Shown one piece after another: positions 50,736 through 60,035 of a stretch of 64,000 nt of DNA. A program made the translations under genes and the position numbers. The first letter of the stretch is position 1. Every line of letters begins with the position of its first letter. The notes beneath the pieces were generated by a model, which searched no databases, was not told where the DNA came from, and saw nothing but the letters and a program-made list of their open reading frames with translations. Origin of the DNA: Lachnospiraceae bacterium (GTDB taxonomy: Bacteria; Bacillota; Clostridia; Lachnospirales; Lachnospiraceae); NCBI GenBank assembly GCA_910574285.1, contig CAJTAL010000005.1, positions 62,001 to 126,000 of the forward strand. The letters run 5' to 3'.

Positions 50736-52838
50736 CTAAAATCTTACTTCCACCTTGAAAAGATCCGCCTCTGTCTCGATCTTAAACTTTCCTTTCTGCA
50801 GTTCCACAAAGCTCTTCGCGATGGCAAGCCCCAATCCGGAACCTTCCGTATTCCTGGATTCGTCTCCCCGTACGAACCGTTCCGTAATCTCATCCGTATT
50901 GAAGTCAAGTTCCGCAGCCGATACGTTCTTCATCCTGACCACGGCCTCCCCTTCCTCTTTGGTAATCTCAATATACACCCTGGTATGCGGCATCGCATAC
51001 TTGACGATATTGACAAGCAGATTCTCAAACACTCTGTAAGTCTTCTGGCTGTCCAAAGATGCCACTACCTTCTCCTCCGGGTATATACACCGAAAGTCCA
51101 GGTTAGACGCCGCGATCTTATCATCCAACTCCAGTTTCACCTGCTTAAAGAGGTTCACCACATCCACGTCTACGATATTCAGCGTCACGTTCTTACTGTT
51201 CGCCTTGCTGATCTCGAAGAGATCTTCGATCAGAGCTTTCAGGCGCATCGACTTCTTCTCCAGGATTCCGATATAATCTTTTTGTTTTTCTGCATCCTTT
51301 TCATCCTTCAGCAGATTCACATAAGTAATGATCGCCGTAAGGGGCGTCTTCAGATCGTGGGACACATTCGTGATGAGATCCGTCTTCATGCGCTGGCTCT
51401 TCACTTCCTCGTCTACCGCCTTTTTAAATCCTGTCTGTATCTTCTGGATCTCCTGGATAAACGGATTGAAGATTCCCAGGTCCTCCGTAATCTCCACATC
51501 CAGGTTCCCTCTCGCGATCTCTCCGGTGATCCGAAGCAGCGCCGCGTATTTCTCCTGCAGTTCGCTGAAATATTTCCTAAACAGCCAGAATAACACAACC
51601 GAGTAGATCACCAACGCGAAGATACCTCCAATCCACATCATGCAGACCAGCGCCAGGACAATGAAGTTAACCGCCACAATCTTGAATATCGTCCGGTCGC
51701 TCTTCCTGCTCAGATCAATCCGGTCTAAAAAGTGATAACACCGGCTGATCCAGCCTCGCACCTTACTGACGATACATTTCCATCCCCGCCGGATGTACTG
51801 CCAATACCTGACGCACAGCATCCGCTCCTTCATATACGTCTGCACCCCCATCGTATACACCTGCCTCAGACACGTCGCCGCCCAGAATGTAACGGTGAAC
51901 ACGATCGTCCATATAAAGAAATCAATGATGTCCGCGCTGCCGCCTGCCCGCTCTGATATCCACCACAGGTTATTCCCAAGTATCTCCATCATAGCGATAA
52001 ATACACACAGGACAACTTCGAAGGGCGCCTTAAGAATCCAGAATTCCTTTGGATACCAGAAGGGAAGCGCCGGCAGAAGCCACGCCGCCACAGCTACCAC
52101 CAGGACCAAAATGAGCACGACATTCCGCATAAAATCTGTCTCGCCATATCCCATATATTCGTAATTATCAATATAGTCCAACAGATTCGACGCTGTCATG
52201 GCATAGAGATATGTGCGGTCTTTCGGTTTTTCCAGACAGACAGTCTCCCACTTGTCTTCCTCCTCGTTGTAATGTTCTACCTCCTGTTCAGATCCCCAGC
52301 CATAGTCGTCATATTCGTTGATGATCTCCCGCATCGCAACGCTTTGCTCCGACTTATAATCCCCCGCCAGTATCCGAACATCCGGATTACCATACTCGTC
52401 ATAAGTTACCTTCATTCCCAGATCATACAAAGACATATTGCTCTCTGTCAGGTTTTCGCCGGAATCCGCGGTACTCCTGGCGATTTCTTTTCCGTCGGCG
52501 TCCTTGACACGGTAATCCAGGTAAGGATATAATCTCTCATATTGCTGCATTCCGGAATTGCTGTCCCGCAAGATATCCTTCATATGCTCCGCCGATATGT
52601 TTTCTGAATCTTCTTCCTTTTTACTCTCCGTATTATAGAGAATGAATCCCGCATCCAGGAATGTCTTTAGAAAATCCTTCGACACGACGACGGAATGTTC
52701 CTCATTCTCCACGGACGTCTCCGCTCCCACATGCCATTCCCAATACTGGCTCATTATCACAAATCCAGGTATGATAACCGCCAGAATTACCAATACGACC
52801 GTCCACTTACGGCTGCCTTTCAATTTTGTATCCAACAC
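50736..52838 (-). CDS. Two-component sensor histidine kinase (HisKA/HATPase)
   Basis: 700-residue membrane kinase. One N-terminal helix (about 12-30), an extracytoplasmic sensor region (to about 230), then several helices (about 235-420). HisKA has SHDLKTP with the phospho-accepting His near 494, and the ATPase part has the N-box ENLLVNIVKYA and G-box GSGLGLAI. The frame opens with TTG at 52838, overlapping the regulator gene by 32 bases; GTGGGG lies just before, so TTG is plausible, but the exact start is uncertain. Signal unknown. Confidence 0.9.
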   Translation of the reverse strand: MLDTKLKGSRKWTVVLVILAVIIPGFVIMSQYWEWHVGAETSVENEEHSVVVSKDFLKTFLDAGFILYNTESKKEEDSENISAEHMKDILRDSNSGMQQYERLYPYLDYRVKDADGKEIARSTADSGENLTESNMSLYDLGMKVTYDEYGNPDVRILAGDYKSEQSVAMREIINEYDDYGWGSEQEVEHYNEEEDKWETVCLEKPKDRTYLYAMTASNLLDYIDNYEYMGYGETDFMRNVVLILVLVVAVAAWLLPALPFWYPKEFWILKAPFEVVLCVFIAMMEILGNNLWWISERAGGSADIIDFFIWTIVFTVTFWAATCLRQVYTMGVQTYMKERMLCVRYWQYIRRGWKCIVSKVRGWISRCYHFLDRIDLSRKSDRTIFKIVAVNFIVLALVCMMWIGGIFALVIYSVVLFWLFRKYFSELQEKYAALLRITGEIARGNLDVEITEDLGIFNPFIQEIQKIQTGFKKAVDEEVKSQRMKTDLITNVSHDLKTPLTAIITYVNLLKDEKDAEKQKDYIGILEKKSMRLKALIEDLFEISKANSKNVTLNIVDVDVVNLFKQVKLELDDKIAASNLDFRCIYPEEKVVASLDSQKTYRVFENLLVNIVKYAMPHTRVYIEITKEEGEAVVRMKNVSAAELDFNTDEITERFVRGDESRNTEGSGLGLAIAKSFVELQKGKFKIETEADLFKVEVRF

Positions 52839-53523
52839 CCCACACCACCTTTAAATATTTTGGATCTTTTGGATTGATCTCTATCTTCTCACGGATATTT
52901 CTCACATGGACCATGATCGTATCCGTATTTACCGCCCGTTCGTTCCATACCCGCTCATAGATCTCTTCCGCAGAAAACACTCTTCCCGGATTCTTCATCA
53001 ACAGCAGCAGTATCTTGTACTCGATAGGAGTAAGCTTCACCGGTTCCCCGTCCACAAATGCTTCCACGGAATCTTCGTTGATCTCTAAGCCGCCGATCGT
53101 ATAGACATTCTCCCCTTTCTCCCTGCCGCCTAATTTTTCCAGGAATTTGCGGTATCTGCGCATCTGCGAATTCACCCTCGCCAACAGCTCCATCGGGGTA
53201 AAGGGCTTCGTCACATAATCGTCCGCCCCCATATTAAGCCCCAGGATCTTATCTACCTCTTCTGACTTTGCCGACAGGAAGATCACCGGGAAATCATGCT
53301 TCTCTCTTAACTTGATCGTCATCTGGATTCCGTCCATCCGGGGCATCATCACGTCCACGATCGCCAGATGGATCTCCTCCTTCTCAACGACCGCAAGCCC
53401 TTCTATCCCGTCCGCGGCCTGGAACACCTCGTATCCCTGACTTCTTAAGTATATCTCCACACCTTCCCGTATCTCCTTGTCATCTTCTACAATCAGTACA
53501 TGATTAATCTCTTTTTTCTCCAT
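52807..53523 (-). CDS. OmpR/PhoB-family response regulator
   Basis: 238 residues. The receiver domain has the acidic cluster VEDDK, the phospho-accepting Asp in LAIVDVMMPRMDG (about residue 56) and the conserved Lys in DDYVTKPF. The C-terminal winged helix ends TDTIMVHVRNIREKIE. First gene of the pair with the sensor kinase. AGGAGG lies upstream of the ATG. A tandem 11-bp repeat upstream of the neighbouring dedA is a candidate target. Confidence 0.95.
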   Translation of the reverse strand: MEKKEINHVLIVEDDKEIREGVEIYLRSQGYEVFQAADGIEGLAVVEKEEIHLAIVDVMMPRMDGIQMTIKLREKHDFPVIFLSAKSEEVDKILGLNMGADDYVTKPFTPMELLARVNSQMRRYRKFLEKLGGREKGENVYTIGGLEINEDSVEAFVDGEPVKLTPIEYKILLLLMKNPGRVFSAEEIYERVWNERAVNTDTIMVHVRNIREKIEINPKDPKYLKVVWGVGYKIERQP

Positions 53524-53611
53524 TGCCGTCTCTTCCTCTTCCTCCTTTGATTAGTCGCAAATATATCAGACATTATACTACATTTGTCATTGTACCGGTA
53601 CATCCAAATCC

Positions 53612-54121
53612 CTATGCGGCTATACTCCATACCGCGTCGCCCATAAAATAACCTGCTCCGATAAATACCGTGTTCCAGACCAGAACTCCTAATACGGAAC
53701 TTACCGTATATCTCCCGAATTCCATCGAGATCATCCCCGCCGGTATTGAAATCAACGTCCGCATCATAGGCACCAGCTTTCCTATGAATACTCCCAAGGC
53801 CCCTCTCCTTCGCAATGTTTCCAGATTCTTCTCAATCAACCCTTTCTGTTTCGGGAACTTATTGATATAAAACCGAAAGAATGCGTCGCCGCCCAGCCTT
53901 CCAAGAAAATATAAGATCCAGCTCCCAAGCAGCCCTGCCGCCACCGAAAGTATCATCACCATCGGGAAACTGATCGCTCCTTTCGAAGCCCAGACTCCCG
54001 CTAACGGCATGATCACCCCCGCGGGGAATCCCGGCAGATTCATATATTCCAGCAAGACGATGACGAATACAAATACAGCTCCATACTGCGTAAAATAATG
54101 CGTAAGCGCCTGAATTGACAT
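53612..54121 (-). CDS. DedA family membrane protein
   Basis: 169 residues with about four to five membrane segments and the DedA/VTT core: FPGFPAGVIMPLAG-like region near the start and GRLGGDAFFRFYINK then FIGKLVPMMRTLISIPAGM. The conserved Arg in the last motif is expected for lipid-carrier (undecaprenyl phosphate or phospholipid) recycling proteins. GGAGGAG precedes the ATG. Lies upstream of the response regulator on the same strand, 88 bases apart. Confidence 0.92.
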   Translation of the reverse strand: MSIQALTHYFTQYGAVFVFVIVLLEYMNLPGFPAGVIMPLAGVWASKGAISFPMVMILSVAAGLLGSWILYFLGRLGGDAFFRFYINKFPKQKGLIEKNLETLRRRGALGVFIGKLVPMMRTLISIPAGMISMEFGRYTVSSVLGVLVWNTVFIGAGYFMGDAVWSIAA

Positions 54122-54211
54122 AGATGCATCTCCTCCTTTGATTCTTAGAGTTATATTCTCCCTTGATGTTATACATCTTACTCACAAAATCTTAAGAGGG
54201 ATGCCATGATT

Positions 54212-54233
54212 TTCTAAAGATATTCTAAAGATA
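54212..54233. repeat. Tandem 11-bp direct repeat upstream of dedA
   Basis: TTCTAAAGATA occurs twice in direct succession (54212-54222 and 54223-54233). A related CTTAAGA lies at 54191-54197. Spacing by 11 bp (one helix turn) is typical of OmpR-type regulator sites. Lies about 90 bases before the dedA ATG. Confidence 0.5.
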
Positions 54234-54256
54234 AAATGAAGGATATATACAGACTG

Positions 54257-55255
54257 TTATACCGCCTCATTCAGATAGATCTCAGACAGCGGAATCAGCT
54301 TTTCCATCTCCGAGCGCATCCGGTCAGACATCCTGACGCCTTCTTCTTCACAGACTTCTTCTACGCTCTTTGCCCCGAATAAGAGGCTTGTCAACGCGGC
54401 CACCGTAATCGTTCCTTCACTGTTCTCCTCTTTTCCGTCCATCAGCATTACGCCTGAAAATTCCGTTCCGGTGATTACAAGACACCGGTTATTCTCCTCA
54501 ATCAGAGGGTCTGTTACACAGAAAGCGACTCCGGTCAGCGACCGAAGCGACAGCGACATCAGCATACGCCGGACATCCACGATCCGGATCATAATCTTAG
54601 GTTTCCCGCCGTCTTCCTCCGGATAATATCCGCGGCAGTCCGCGATCTTCCCGTCTTTGCGGTAGATCTTCAAGGCTCCGCCGTCACTTTCGTACTCCCG
54701 GATTAACCGCCGGTAATACGCCGCATCCCGTATGGCAAATACCTGATACCGTCCTGCCAGATACCGGTTTGCCGCTTCCGAGAGCTCCCGGCAATCCGAA
54801 TCCAACGCGTCCGTTATGGCAAAATCGGCATTGTCCTCTTCCCCTTTTCGATAGAACTTCCGCTCCTGTTCATACACAGTCCTGAAATCAAAAGGCAGAT
54901 AGATACTTTCCGACGCCGGCATCAGGAACGTAAACGCCTCACCCGCCCGGTACATATCCTTGACCGCCCTCTTTAAAAGAGCCGCCATATATCCTCTCTT
55001 ACGGTACTCCTTCTGTGTAGCGACGGCTACGATATAATTCACATTCTTCTCGCTTCTGTTCACATACAGGCGATATGGATTCAGATGAAGCATGGCGCGT
55101 ATCTTTCCGTCTTCCTCCGCCGCATAGATCTGATTATCCCTGGTCTTCTCCGTATAATAATAATCTACAAAGGAAGCGCTGTCCTCATCGAATACTTCCT
55201 CGTATAACCGTCTGCTCTCCTGATGTTCCGATACATCCAATTTCCTGATCTCCAT
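54257..55255 (-). CDS. GNAT family N-acetyltransferase, Eis-like
   Basis: About 332 residues. The ATG at 55255 has AAAGGA 8 bases upstream; the frame's earlier start at 55282 is less likely. VNYIVAVATQKEYRKRGYMAALL is the acetyl-CoA-binding motif A of GNAT enzymes. The C-terminal part resembles the SCP2-like domain of Eis/enhanced-survival proteins. Substrate unknown: small amines or protein lysines are known for the group. Confidence 0.82.
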   Translation of the reverse strand: MEIRKLDVSEHQESRRLYEEVFDEDSASFVDYYYTEKTRDNQIYAAEEDGKIRAMLHLNPYRLYVNRSEKNVNYIVAVATQKEYRKRGYMAALLKRAVKDMYRAGEAFTFLMPASESIYLPFDFRTVYEQERKFYRKGEEDNADFAITDALDSDCRELSEAANRYLAGRYQVFAIRDAAYYRRLIREYESDGGALKIYRKDGKIADCRGYYPEEDGGKPKIMIRIVDVRRMLMSLSLRSLTGVAFCVTDPLIEENNRCLVITGTEFSGVMLMDGKEENSEGTITVAALTSLLFGAKSVEEVCEEEGVRMSDRMRSEMEKLIPLSEIYLNEAV

Positions 55256-55302
55256 ATTGTCATTCCTTTCACCATGATGCATGCAATCCCTTCCACAACC
55301 CG

Positions 55303-55848
55303 CTATCCCTTAGAAGACGGGCATCCGCATGCCCCCGCTCCCGGGCATCCTCCGACCGCATAGCTATAATTCTCTATGGTTTCCAGCCCCGCGATCGCCT
55401 GGGCGGAGATTCCTTCCCCGCTTCCTGTAAATCCAAGCCCTTCTTCCGTCGTCGCCTTAATATTCACCTGTCCTGTCTCCAGATGCAGCGCCTGGGCGAT
55501 ATTCTCCCGCATCTGCCCGATGTAGGGCGCCATCTTCGGTCTCTGTGCGATTATCGTCGCGTCGATATTTCCGATCACATAAAGCTGATCTTCAATCAGG
55601 CTCCCTACGCGCTTAAGCAGTTCGATACTGGAAATCCCTTTATATTTCGGGTCCGTATCCGGAAAATGTTGCCCGATATCCCCAAGCGCCGCCGCCCCAA
55701 GAAGAGCATCCATAACCGCATGGAGCAGAACATCCGCGTCCGAATGGCCCAGAAGCCCTCTCTCATAAGGTATCTTCACCCCGCCAAGTATCAGTTCCCT
55801 GTCCTTTACCAAACGGTGGACGTCATATCCCATTCCGACTCTCATCAT
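55303..55848 (-). CDS. ispF: 2-C-methyl-D-erythritol 2,4-cyclodiphosphate synthase
   Basis: About 181 residues from the ATG at 55848 (ATG at 55845 also possible); AGGAG lies 5 bases upstream. The frame opens at 55923, but that extension is not IspF-like. Zinc ligands in MGYDVHRL (D9, H11) and the conserved [19 protein letters not shown] and [11 protein letters not shown] are clear. It acts in the non-mevalonate isoprenoid route. The C-terminus extends about 25 residues past the usual end with the Cys-rich [14 protein letters not shown]. Confidence 0.95.
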   Translation of the reverse strand: MMRVGMGYDVHRLVKDRELILGGVKIPYERGLLGHSDADVLLHAVMDALLGAAALGDIGQHFPDTDPKYKGISSIELLKRVGSLIEDQLYVIGNIDATIIAQRPKMAPYIGQMRENIAQALHLETGQVNIKATTEEGLGFTGSGEGISAQAIAGLETIENYSYAVGGCPGAGACGCPSSKG

Positions 55849-55999
55849 CGTCTCTCCTCTCTTCGCTCTTTCTTCACACCTCAAGACATATAAAAACCTG
55901 CCATATGTTCCGACATCGGTCACAATACAGGCAGGCTTCTATGCATTTTTCATTGTATGATATCGGCAGAAATATCCGTCTGCTTCTATCCTGTCTTGC

Positions 56000-56248
56000 C
56001 TATCTTGACAGAAATTCTTCAATCTCTTCCAGACTCTTTCCGGATGACACAAGAAGTTCCGCCGCTTTCTGGATCTCATCCTGTTTCTTCTGCTTCTCAA
56101 CCATAGCGTCATAACGGATCTTGTCCTTCTTCAACTGCTTCAAATTCGCTTTCTCCTGCTTTAACTCAGCAGACATTGCTTCAATCTTCTCTTCAGCCTC
56201 CTGAATCAGTTCCGGATAATTCCTCTCTACTACCTTTCTTCTCGCCAT
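56000..56248 (-). CDS. Small coiled-coil protein, unknown function
   Basis: 82 residues, very rich in Glu/Lys/Gln, a basic N-terminus (ARRKVVERN), and a heptad-like helical middle. GGAGG lies 8 bases before the ATG. The short C-terminal AAELLVSSGKSLEEIEEFLS resembles tails seen on Rpn-type or small regulatory proteins. Stands alone between ispF and the GHKL kinase. I do not recognise the family. Confidence 0.6.
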   Translation of the reverse strand: MARRKVVERNYPELIQEAEEKIEAMSAELKQEKANLKQLKKDKIRYDAMVEKQKKQDEIQKAAELLVSSGKSLEEIEEFLSR

Positions 56249-56334
56249 AATATACGACCTCCATAATTTTGAAATTATATATTATAAGATACCATTCATT
56301 TTCAGAAGAGTAAAGTACAAATGTAAAAATATAC

Positions 56335-56358
56335 CGAAAAAAATGCGATTTTTTTCGA
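56335..56358 (-). terminator. Possible terminator after the GHKL kinase gene
   Basis: Minus strand: CGAAAAAAAT, loop CGC, then ATTTTTTTTCG, followed downstream by ATATTTTTAC. An A/T-rich stem just beyond the kinase stop codon. Confidence 0.5.
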
Positions 56359-56378
56359 TATTCTTTTTATTTTCGGAT

Positions 56379-57230
56379 TTATACCATCACTTTCATGCAT
56401 ACATAACTGCTTTCCTTTATTTTATCCACGCTCGCAACAATCTCTCCACCGTAGCGTCCAACCAGCATCTTTGCATTATAAAGACCGAATCCTCTCTCTG
56501 CATTCTTCCCTTTCGTGGAAAATCCTTTTGAAAAGAACTGATGCAATTCTCCCATCGTGACATCTTCCATCTGATTCCTGATCACGAACACCATCCTGTC
56601 CTCCTCCGAATCAAGCTCCATGAATACCTGATTCCTCTTGGGGGTACAGGCTTCGTAAGCGTTGTCAACCAGAGTTCCCACGATCTCAATCAGATGATGT
56701 TCCGAGATTCCGGAGATAATCGCCAGATTCTTTACTTCTATCTCTGTCTTTACGAAAGAAGGCGCACGCACGATCTTACTGTATAAAAACCCCGCCAGAA
56801 CCTTATCGCTGATTCGAAGAAGCGGCAGATAACGCCTGGTTTCGTCATCCTTCATCACCTCTGTAATATATTCCGACTGACGCGCCACCAGTTCTTCGTA
56901 ATTTCCCACCGTCAGGTGCATATTCAGGATCGCGTTGATGTGATTATCGAATTCATGCTGCCTGGCCCGGATCTCCTTAACCAGTTCCTCCAGCGGCTTT
57001 ATATAGTGCTGATATAGTTTCAGTTCGGATTCCTTCTGCTGCATCAGGATGTAATTCTTCCGCCAGTCGATGAGCCCCCATATCTCCACCACGGTCAGCA
57101 GCAGAAACATCGCAAAGACCCGGTAATCGAAAGTGCCGCTGACCAGGAAATCTACAATCAGATAGACCGATGCCAGCATCGCCACCACACAAAAAATCCG
57201 GTATAAAAATTTTCTCACCCAATTAACCAC
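56379..57230 (-). CDS. GHKL-type sensor histidine kinase (AgrC-like class)
   Basis: 283 residues with two N-terminal membrane helices (about 8-28 and 33-50), then a coiled dimerisation helix with the phospho-accepting His in RQHEFDNHINAIL, and a GHKL ATPase domain (VGTLVDNAYEA N-box, GFGLYNAK G-box). The start is GTG at 57230 with GGGGAGG 7 bases upstream and overlaps the regulator by 8 bases. No AgrD/AgrB peptide genes are next to it, so it is not a full agr locus. Signal unknown. Confidence 0.85.
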   Translation of the reverse strand: MVNWVRKFLYRIFCVVAMLASVYLIVDFLVSGTFDYRVFAMFLLLTVVEIWGLIDWRKNYILMQQKESELKLYQHYIKPLEELVKEIRARQHEFDNHINAILNMHLTVGNYEELVARQSEYITEVMKDDETRRYLPLLRISDKVLAGFLYSKIVRAPSFVKTEIEVKNLAIISGISEHHLIEIVGTLVDNAYEACTPKRNQVFMELDSEEDRMVFVIRNQMEDVTMGELHQFFSKGFSTKGKNAERGFGLYNAKMLVGRYGGEIVASVDKIKESSYVCMKVMV

Positions 57231-57945
57231 TGATAAGCCTCCCCACCTCTGACTTATACGTCACGCCGATCTCTATCACATCCTTACAATCCTTGATCTT
57301 TACGATGCGGTTGACCGTATCGTAATATTCCACTTCATGCCGGTTAACGGCGAACATCCGGTGGCATTTCAGAAACATCCCTTCCGGAACTTTAAGAAGT
57401 ATCTGCTTAAGCGTCACGTACGGAACATCCCAGTCCTCTTCTTTCAGATGCAGGCAGACCCCTCTGTGTATCGCTTCGATATAACGGATATCCGCGCATC
57501 TTACCTGATAATTAACCCCTTCTCTCTTCACGACGATAAACGGCTCTTCCTCCTGTCTCTCCTTCGCCAGAACTTTCTTTGCCACCTCCCGTACCTGCTC
57601 CGGCAGGAAGGGCTTCATAATATACTGATAACAGTGCAGTTCCCTGTAAGCCTGCATCTCCATCTCTCCCACCGCAGTAATCATAACCACCGGAGTGAAG
57701 GTATAACGAAACTGCTCCCTTACCTCCCTGGCAAAGAGAATACCTCCGATATCTTCCCTGTTCTCTCCTCCCAGGTTCACATCCAGGAGAAATAATCCAT
57801 ACCTGATATCCGCATTAAGCAGAGCTTTCGCCTCATCATAAGAGGAGGCGGTATGCACGCAGATATCCCCGGAATACTCCATAAGAATCTTGGTCAAAGC
57901 CTCCATAGAAGCCCTGTCATCCTCCAGGATCATTACATGCGTCAT
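57223..57945 (-). CDS. LytTR-family response regulator
   Basis: 240 residues. Receiver domain with EDDRAS at the start and LFLLDVNLGG containing the phospho-acceptor Asp; then a LytTR DNA-binding domain (about 140-238). Works with the downstream kinase, start codons coupled. GGGAGG lies before the ATG. Confidence 0.93.
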   Translation of the reverse strand: MTHVMILEDDRASMEALTKILMEYSGDICVHTASSYDEAKALLNADIRYGLFLLDVNLGGENREDIGGILFAREVREQFRYTFTPVVMITAVGEMEMQAYRELHCYQYIMKPFLPEQVREVAKKVLAKERQEEEPFIVVKREGVNYQVRCADIRYIEAIHRGVCLHLKEEDWDVPYVTLKQILLKVPEGMFLKCHRMFAVNRHEVEYYDTVNRIVKIKDCKDVIEIGVTYKSEVGRLISG

Positions 57946-57968
57946 ATTACCGCCTCCCTTCTATACCT

Positions 57969-58901
57969 TTATTCAATAACTTCCTTCGCGCTCTTTACCA
58001 ATCCTGCCAGTCCCTGGAGCTCGGAAGGAATGATAATCTTGGTCGCCTGACCGTCCGCCGCCCGTTCAAAGGCCTCCAGGCTCTTGATCGTAAGCACTGC
58101 CTTGTCTGCTCCTGCTTCCTTCAAGAATCGGATACCGTCCGCATTCGCCTGCTGTACCTTAAGGATTGCTTCCGCCTCGCCTTCCGCCTCGCGGATCTTC
58201 GCTTCTTTCTGAGCTTCCGCCCGCAAGATTGCGGCCTGCTTCTCTGCCTCCGCATCCAGGATCGCAGACTCTTTATTACCTTCTGCTACAAGGATCGTCG
58301 ATTTCTTCTCACCTTCTGCCCGAAGGATCGCCTCACGGCGTTCACGCTCGGCCTTCATCTGCTTCTCCATAGCGTCCTGGATCGCCGCAGGAGGGATAAT
58401 ATTCTTAAGCTCCACACGGTTCACCTTGATTCCCCATGGATCGGTTGCCACATCAAGAGACGCCCGCATCTTCGTATTGATCGTCTCCCTGGAAGTCAGG
58501 GTCTGGTCAAGTTCCAGATCACCGATGATATTCCTTAAAGTCGTCGCCGTCAGGTTCTCAATCGCCATGATGGGATTCGCTACGCCGTAGCAAAACATCT
58601 TCGGGTCCGTGATCTGATAGAATACCACCGTATCAATCCTCATCGTTACGTTATCCTTCGTGATAACCGGCTGAGGCGCAAAATCAACAACCTGTTCCTT
58701 TAAGTCTACTCTTCTGGCAACCCGGTCGATGATAGGCACCTTGAAGTGAAGTCCGGTACTCCAGGTCGCCTGGTAGGCCCCCAGCCTTTCCACTACCATC
58801 GCCCTTGCCTGAGGCACGATCTTGACACAAGAGATCAAAAGCAATAATCCGATCACAACAACAGCCACTACTGCCAATAAACCAATAATTCCACTACTCA
58901 T
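57969..58901 (-). CDS. SPFH/Band 7 (stomatin-like) membrane protein
   Basis: 310 residues. One N-terminal membrane helix (about 7-27), an SPFH domain (VPQARAMVVERLGAYQATW onward) and a long Ala/Glu-rich coiled coil (about 195-265) with repeated ILxAEGxK units. Such proteins form large membrane rings and scaffolds. Paired with an NfeD gene 2 bases upstream, the usual arrangement. Confidence 0.93.
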   Translation of the reverse strand: MSSGIIGLLAVVAVVVIGLLLLISCVKIVPQARAMVVERLGAYQATWSTGLHFKVPIIDRVARRVDLKEQVVDFAPQPVITKDNVTMRIDTVVFYQITDPKMFCYGVANPIMAIENLTATTLRNIIGDLELDQTLTSRETINTKMRASLDVATDPWGIKVNRVELKNIIPPAAIQDAMEKQMKAERERREAILRAEGEKKSTILVAEGNKESAILDAEAEKQAAILRAEAQKEAKIREAEGEAEAILKVQQANADGIRFLKEAGADKAVLTIKSLEAFERAADGQATKIIIPSELQGLAGLVKSAKEVIE

Positions 58902-58903
58902 TC

Positions 58904-59359
58904 CTATTCCTCCTCATACTTTCTTACAATCAGCTTTACTCCCGCTATGTTGACTACCTTCGCCAGCGTGTCCGGCTCCAGGATATCCCCGTCCTTCTCC
59001 GCTCTCACCGTCCACTCCTGTCCGTTCACCACCGCCGTCCCGGTCTGGCTGATATTATCCACCGTCTCGGTAATGCGGATCGTCTTTCCGATGATCCCTT
59101 CGTAATTTGTCTTCACCCGCTGCGTGTTAATGTATTTTACCGCGAAGGGTCTTGTGAAGTACAGAAGCACGAATGTCACGACAAAGAATACTATGATCTG
59201 CCCCGCCAGCGGAACCCCCAGGATATTCAGGAGCAGCGCCGCCAAAGCGCCTCCCGCCGCCCAGATACTCGTAAGCCCTACCGTGATGATCTCGATGATC
59301 AGAAGGATAATCAGAAGCGCAAGCCAGGCTATCGTGATATAACTGTCCTGCATGATCAT
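58904..59359 (-). CDS. NfeD family membrane protein
   Basis: 151 residues. Two to three membrane helices in the first 75 residues, then the C-terminal OB-fold NfeD domain (GIIGKTIRITETVDNISQTG onward). No serine protease domain, so it is the short NfeD form that accompanies SPFH proteins. AGGAAG lies before the ATG. Confidence 0.9.
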   Translation of the reverse strand: MIMQDSYITIAWLALLIILLIIEIITVGLTSIWAAGGALAALLLNILGVPLAGQIIVFFVVTFVLLYFTRPFAVKYINTQRVKTNYEGIIGKTIRITETVDNISQTGTAVVNGQEWTVRAEKDGDILEPDTLAKVVNIAGVKLIVRKYEEE

Positions 59360-59520
59360 ATGCTCACTTCCTTTCTTGCCTCTATCCTAACAAAGATCAG
59401 ATGGCAAATCAACAGAAATTGCGTGAATGAAGTGATTTCCGGATTGAATATAGATTCACTCTGGATATTTTACCCGGATTTTTGTATAATAATGTGGAGA
59501 AAAATTAAGAGGTGATAAAT

Positions 59521-59967
59521 ATGAGTAAGATTGAAGAAGTTCGAAGCGATATGTTCAAAGCCATGAAAGCCGGAGATAAAGAGACCAAAGAATCTCTCTC
59601 CATGCTGCTTGCCGCCCTTAAGAATAAAGCAATCGACAAGCGCGGCGACCTGACGGCGGAAGAAGAGACTCAGGTGATCCTAAAAGAGATCAAGCAGACC
59701 AAAGAAGCCCTGGAGATGACCCCTGCAGACCGCACGGATATCATCGAAGAATGTACCAAACGTCTCGCCGTCCTCGAACAGTACGCGCCGAAGATGATGG
59801 ATGAAGCCGAGATTCGGGATATCATCTCCGCAACCCTTGCAGAACTGGAGATTGAGAACCCCACCGCCAAAGATAAAGGCAAGATCATGAAAGTCCTGAT
59901 GCCGAAAGTAAAGGGCAAGGCTGACGGAAAACTGGTGAACGAAACTCTCACTTCATTTATGGGATAA
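59521..59967 (+). CDS. yqeY: GatB/YqeY domain protein
   Basis: 148 residues from the ATG at 59521, with GAGGTG 6 bases upstream; a GTG at 59512 also opens the frame but is within the site. YqeY-type helical proteins share the tail domain of the amidotransferase GatB; possible role in tRNA metabolism. Single gene on the plus strand, with TATAAT at 59485-59490. Confidence 0.92.
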   Translation: MSKIEEVRSDMFKAMKAGDKETKESLSMLLAALKNKAIDKRGDLTAEEETQVILKEIKQTKEALEMTPADRTDIIEECTKRLAVLEQYAPKMMDEAEIRDIISATLAELEIENPTAKDKGKIMKVLMPKVKGKADGKLVNETLTSFMG

Positions 59968-59986
59968 TACTTATCATTACGATGCA

Positions 59987-60022
59987 AAGACGGCTCAAAC
60001 CTGCAAAGGGCTGAGCCGTCTT
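59987..60022. terminator. Bidirectional terminator between yqeY and the foldase gene
   Basis: AAGACGGCTCA (59987-59997) pairs with TGAGCCGTCTT (60012-60022), an 11-bp perfect stem. The flanks are TTGTATAT on the plus strand and TTGCATCG on the minus strand. Confidence 0.75.
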
Positions 60023-60035
60023 GTATATACTGCCG

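Noticed and set aside
53591-53602. Perfect 12-bp palindrome TGTACCGGTACA between dedA and the response regulator gene
   Set aside because: It occurs once, is not placed at a clear promoter, and has no second copy near related genes in the window; too little to call an operator.
56379-57945. Complete agr-type quorum-sensing locus
   Set aside because: The kinase and LytTR regulator are of the right classes, but no AgrB protease or AgrD peptide gene is found beside them.
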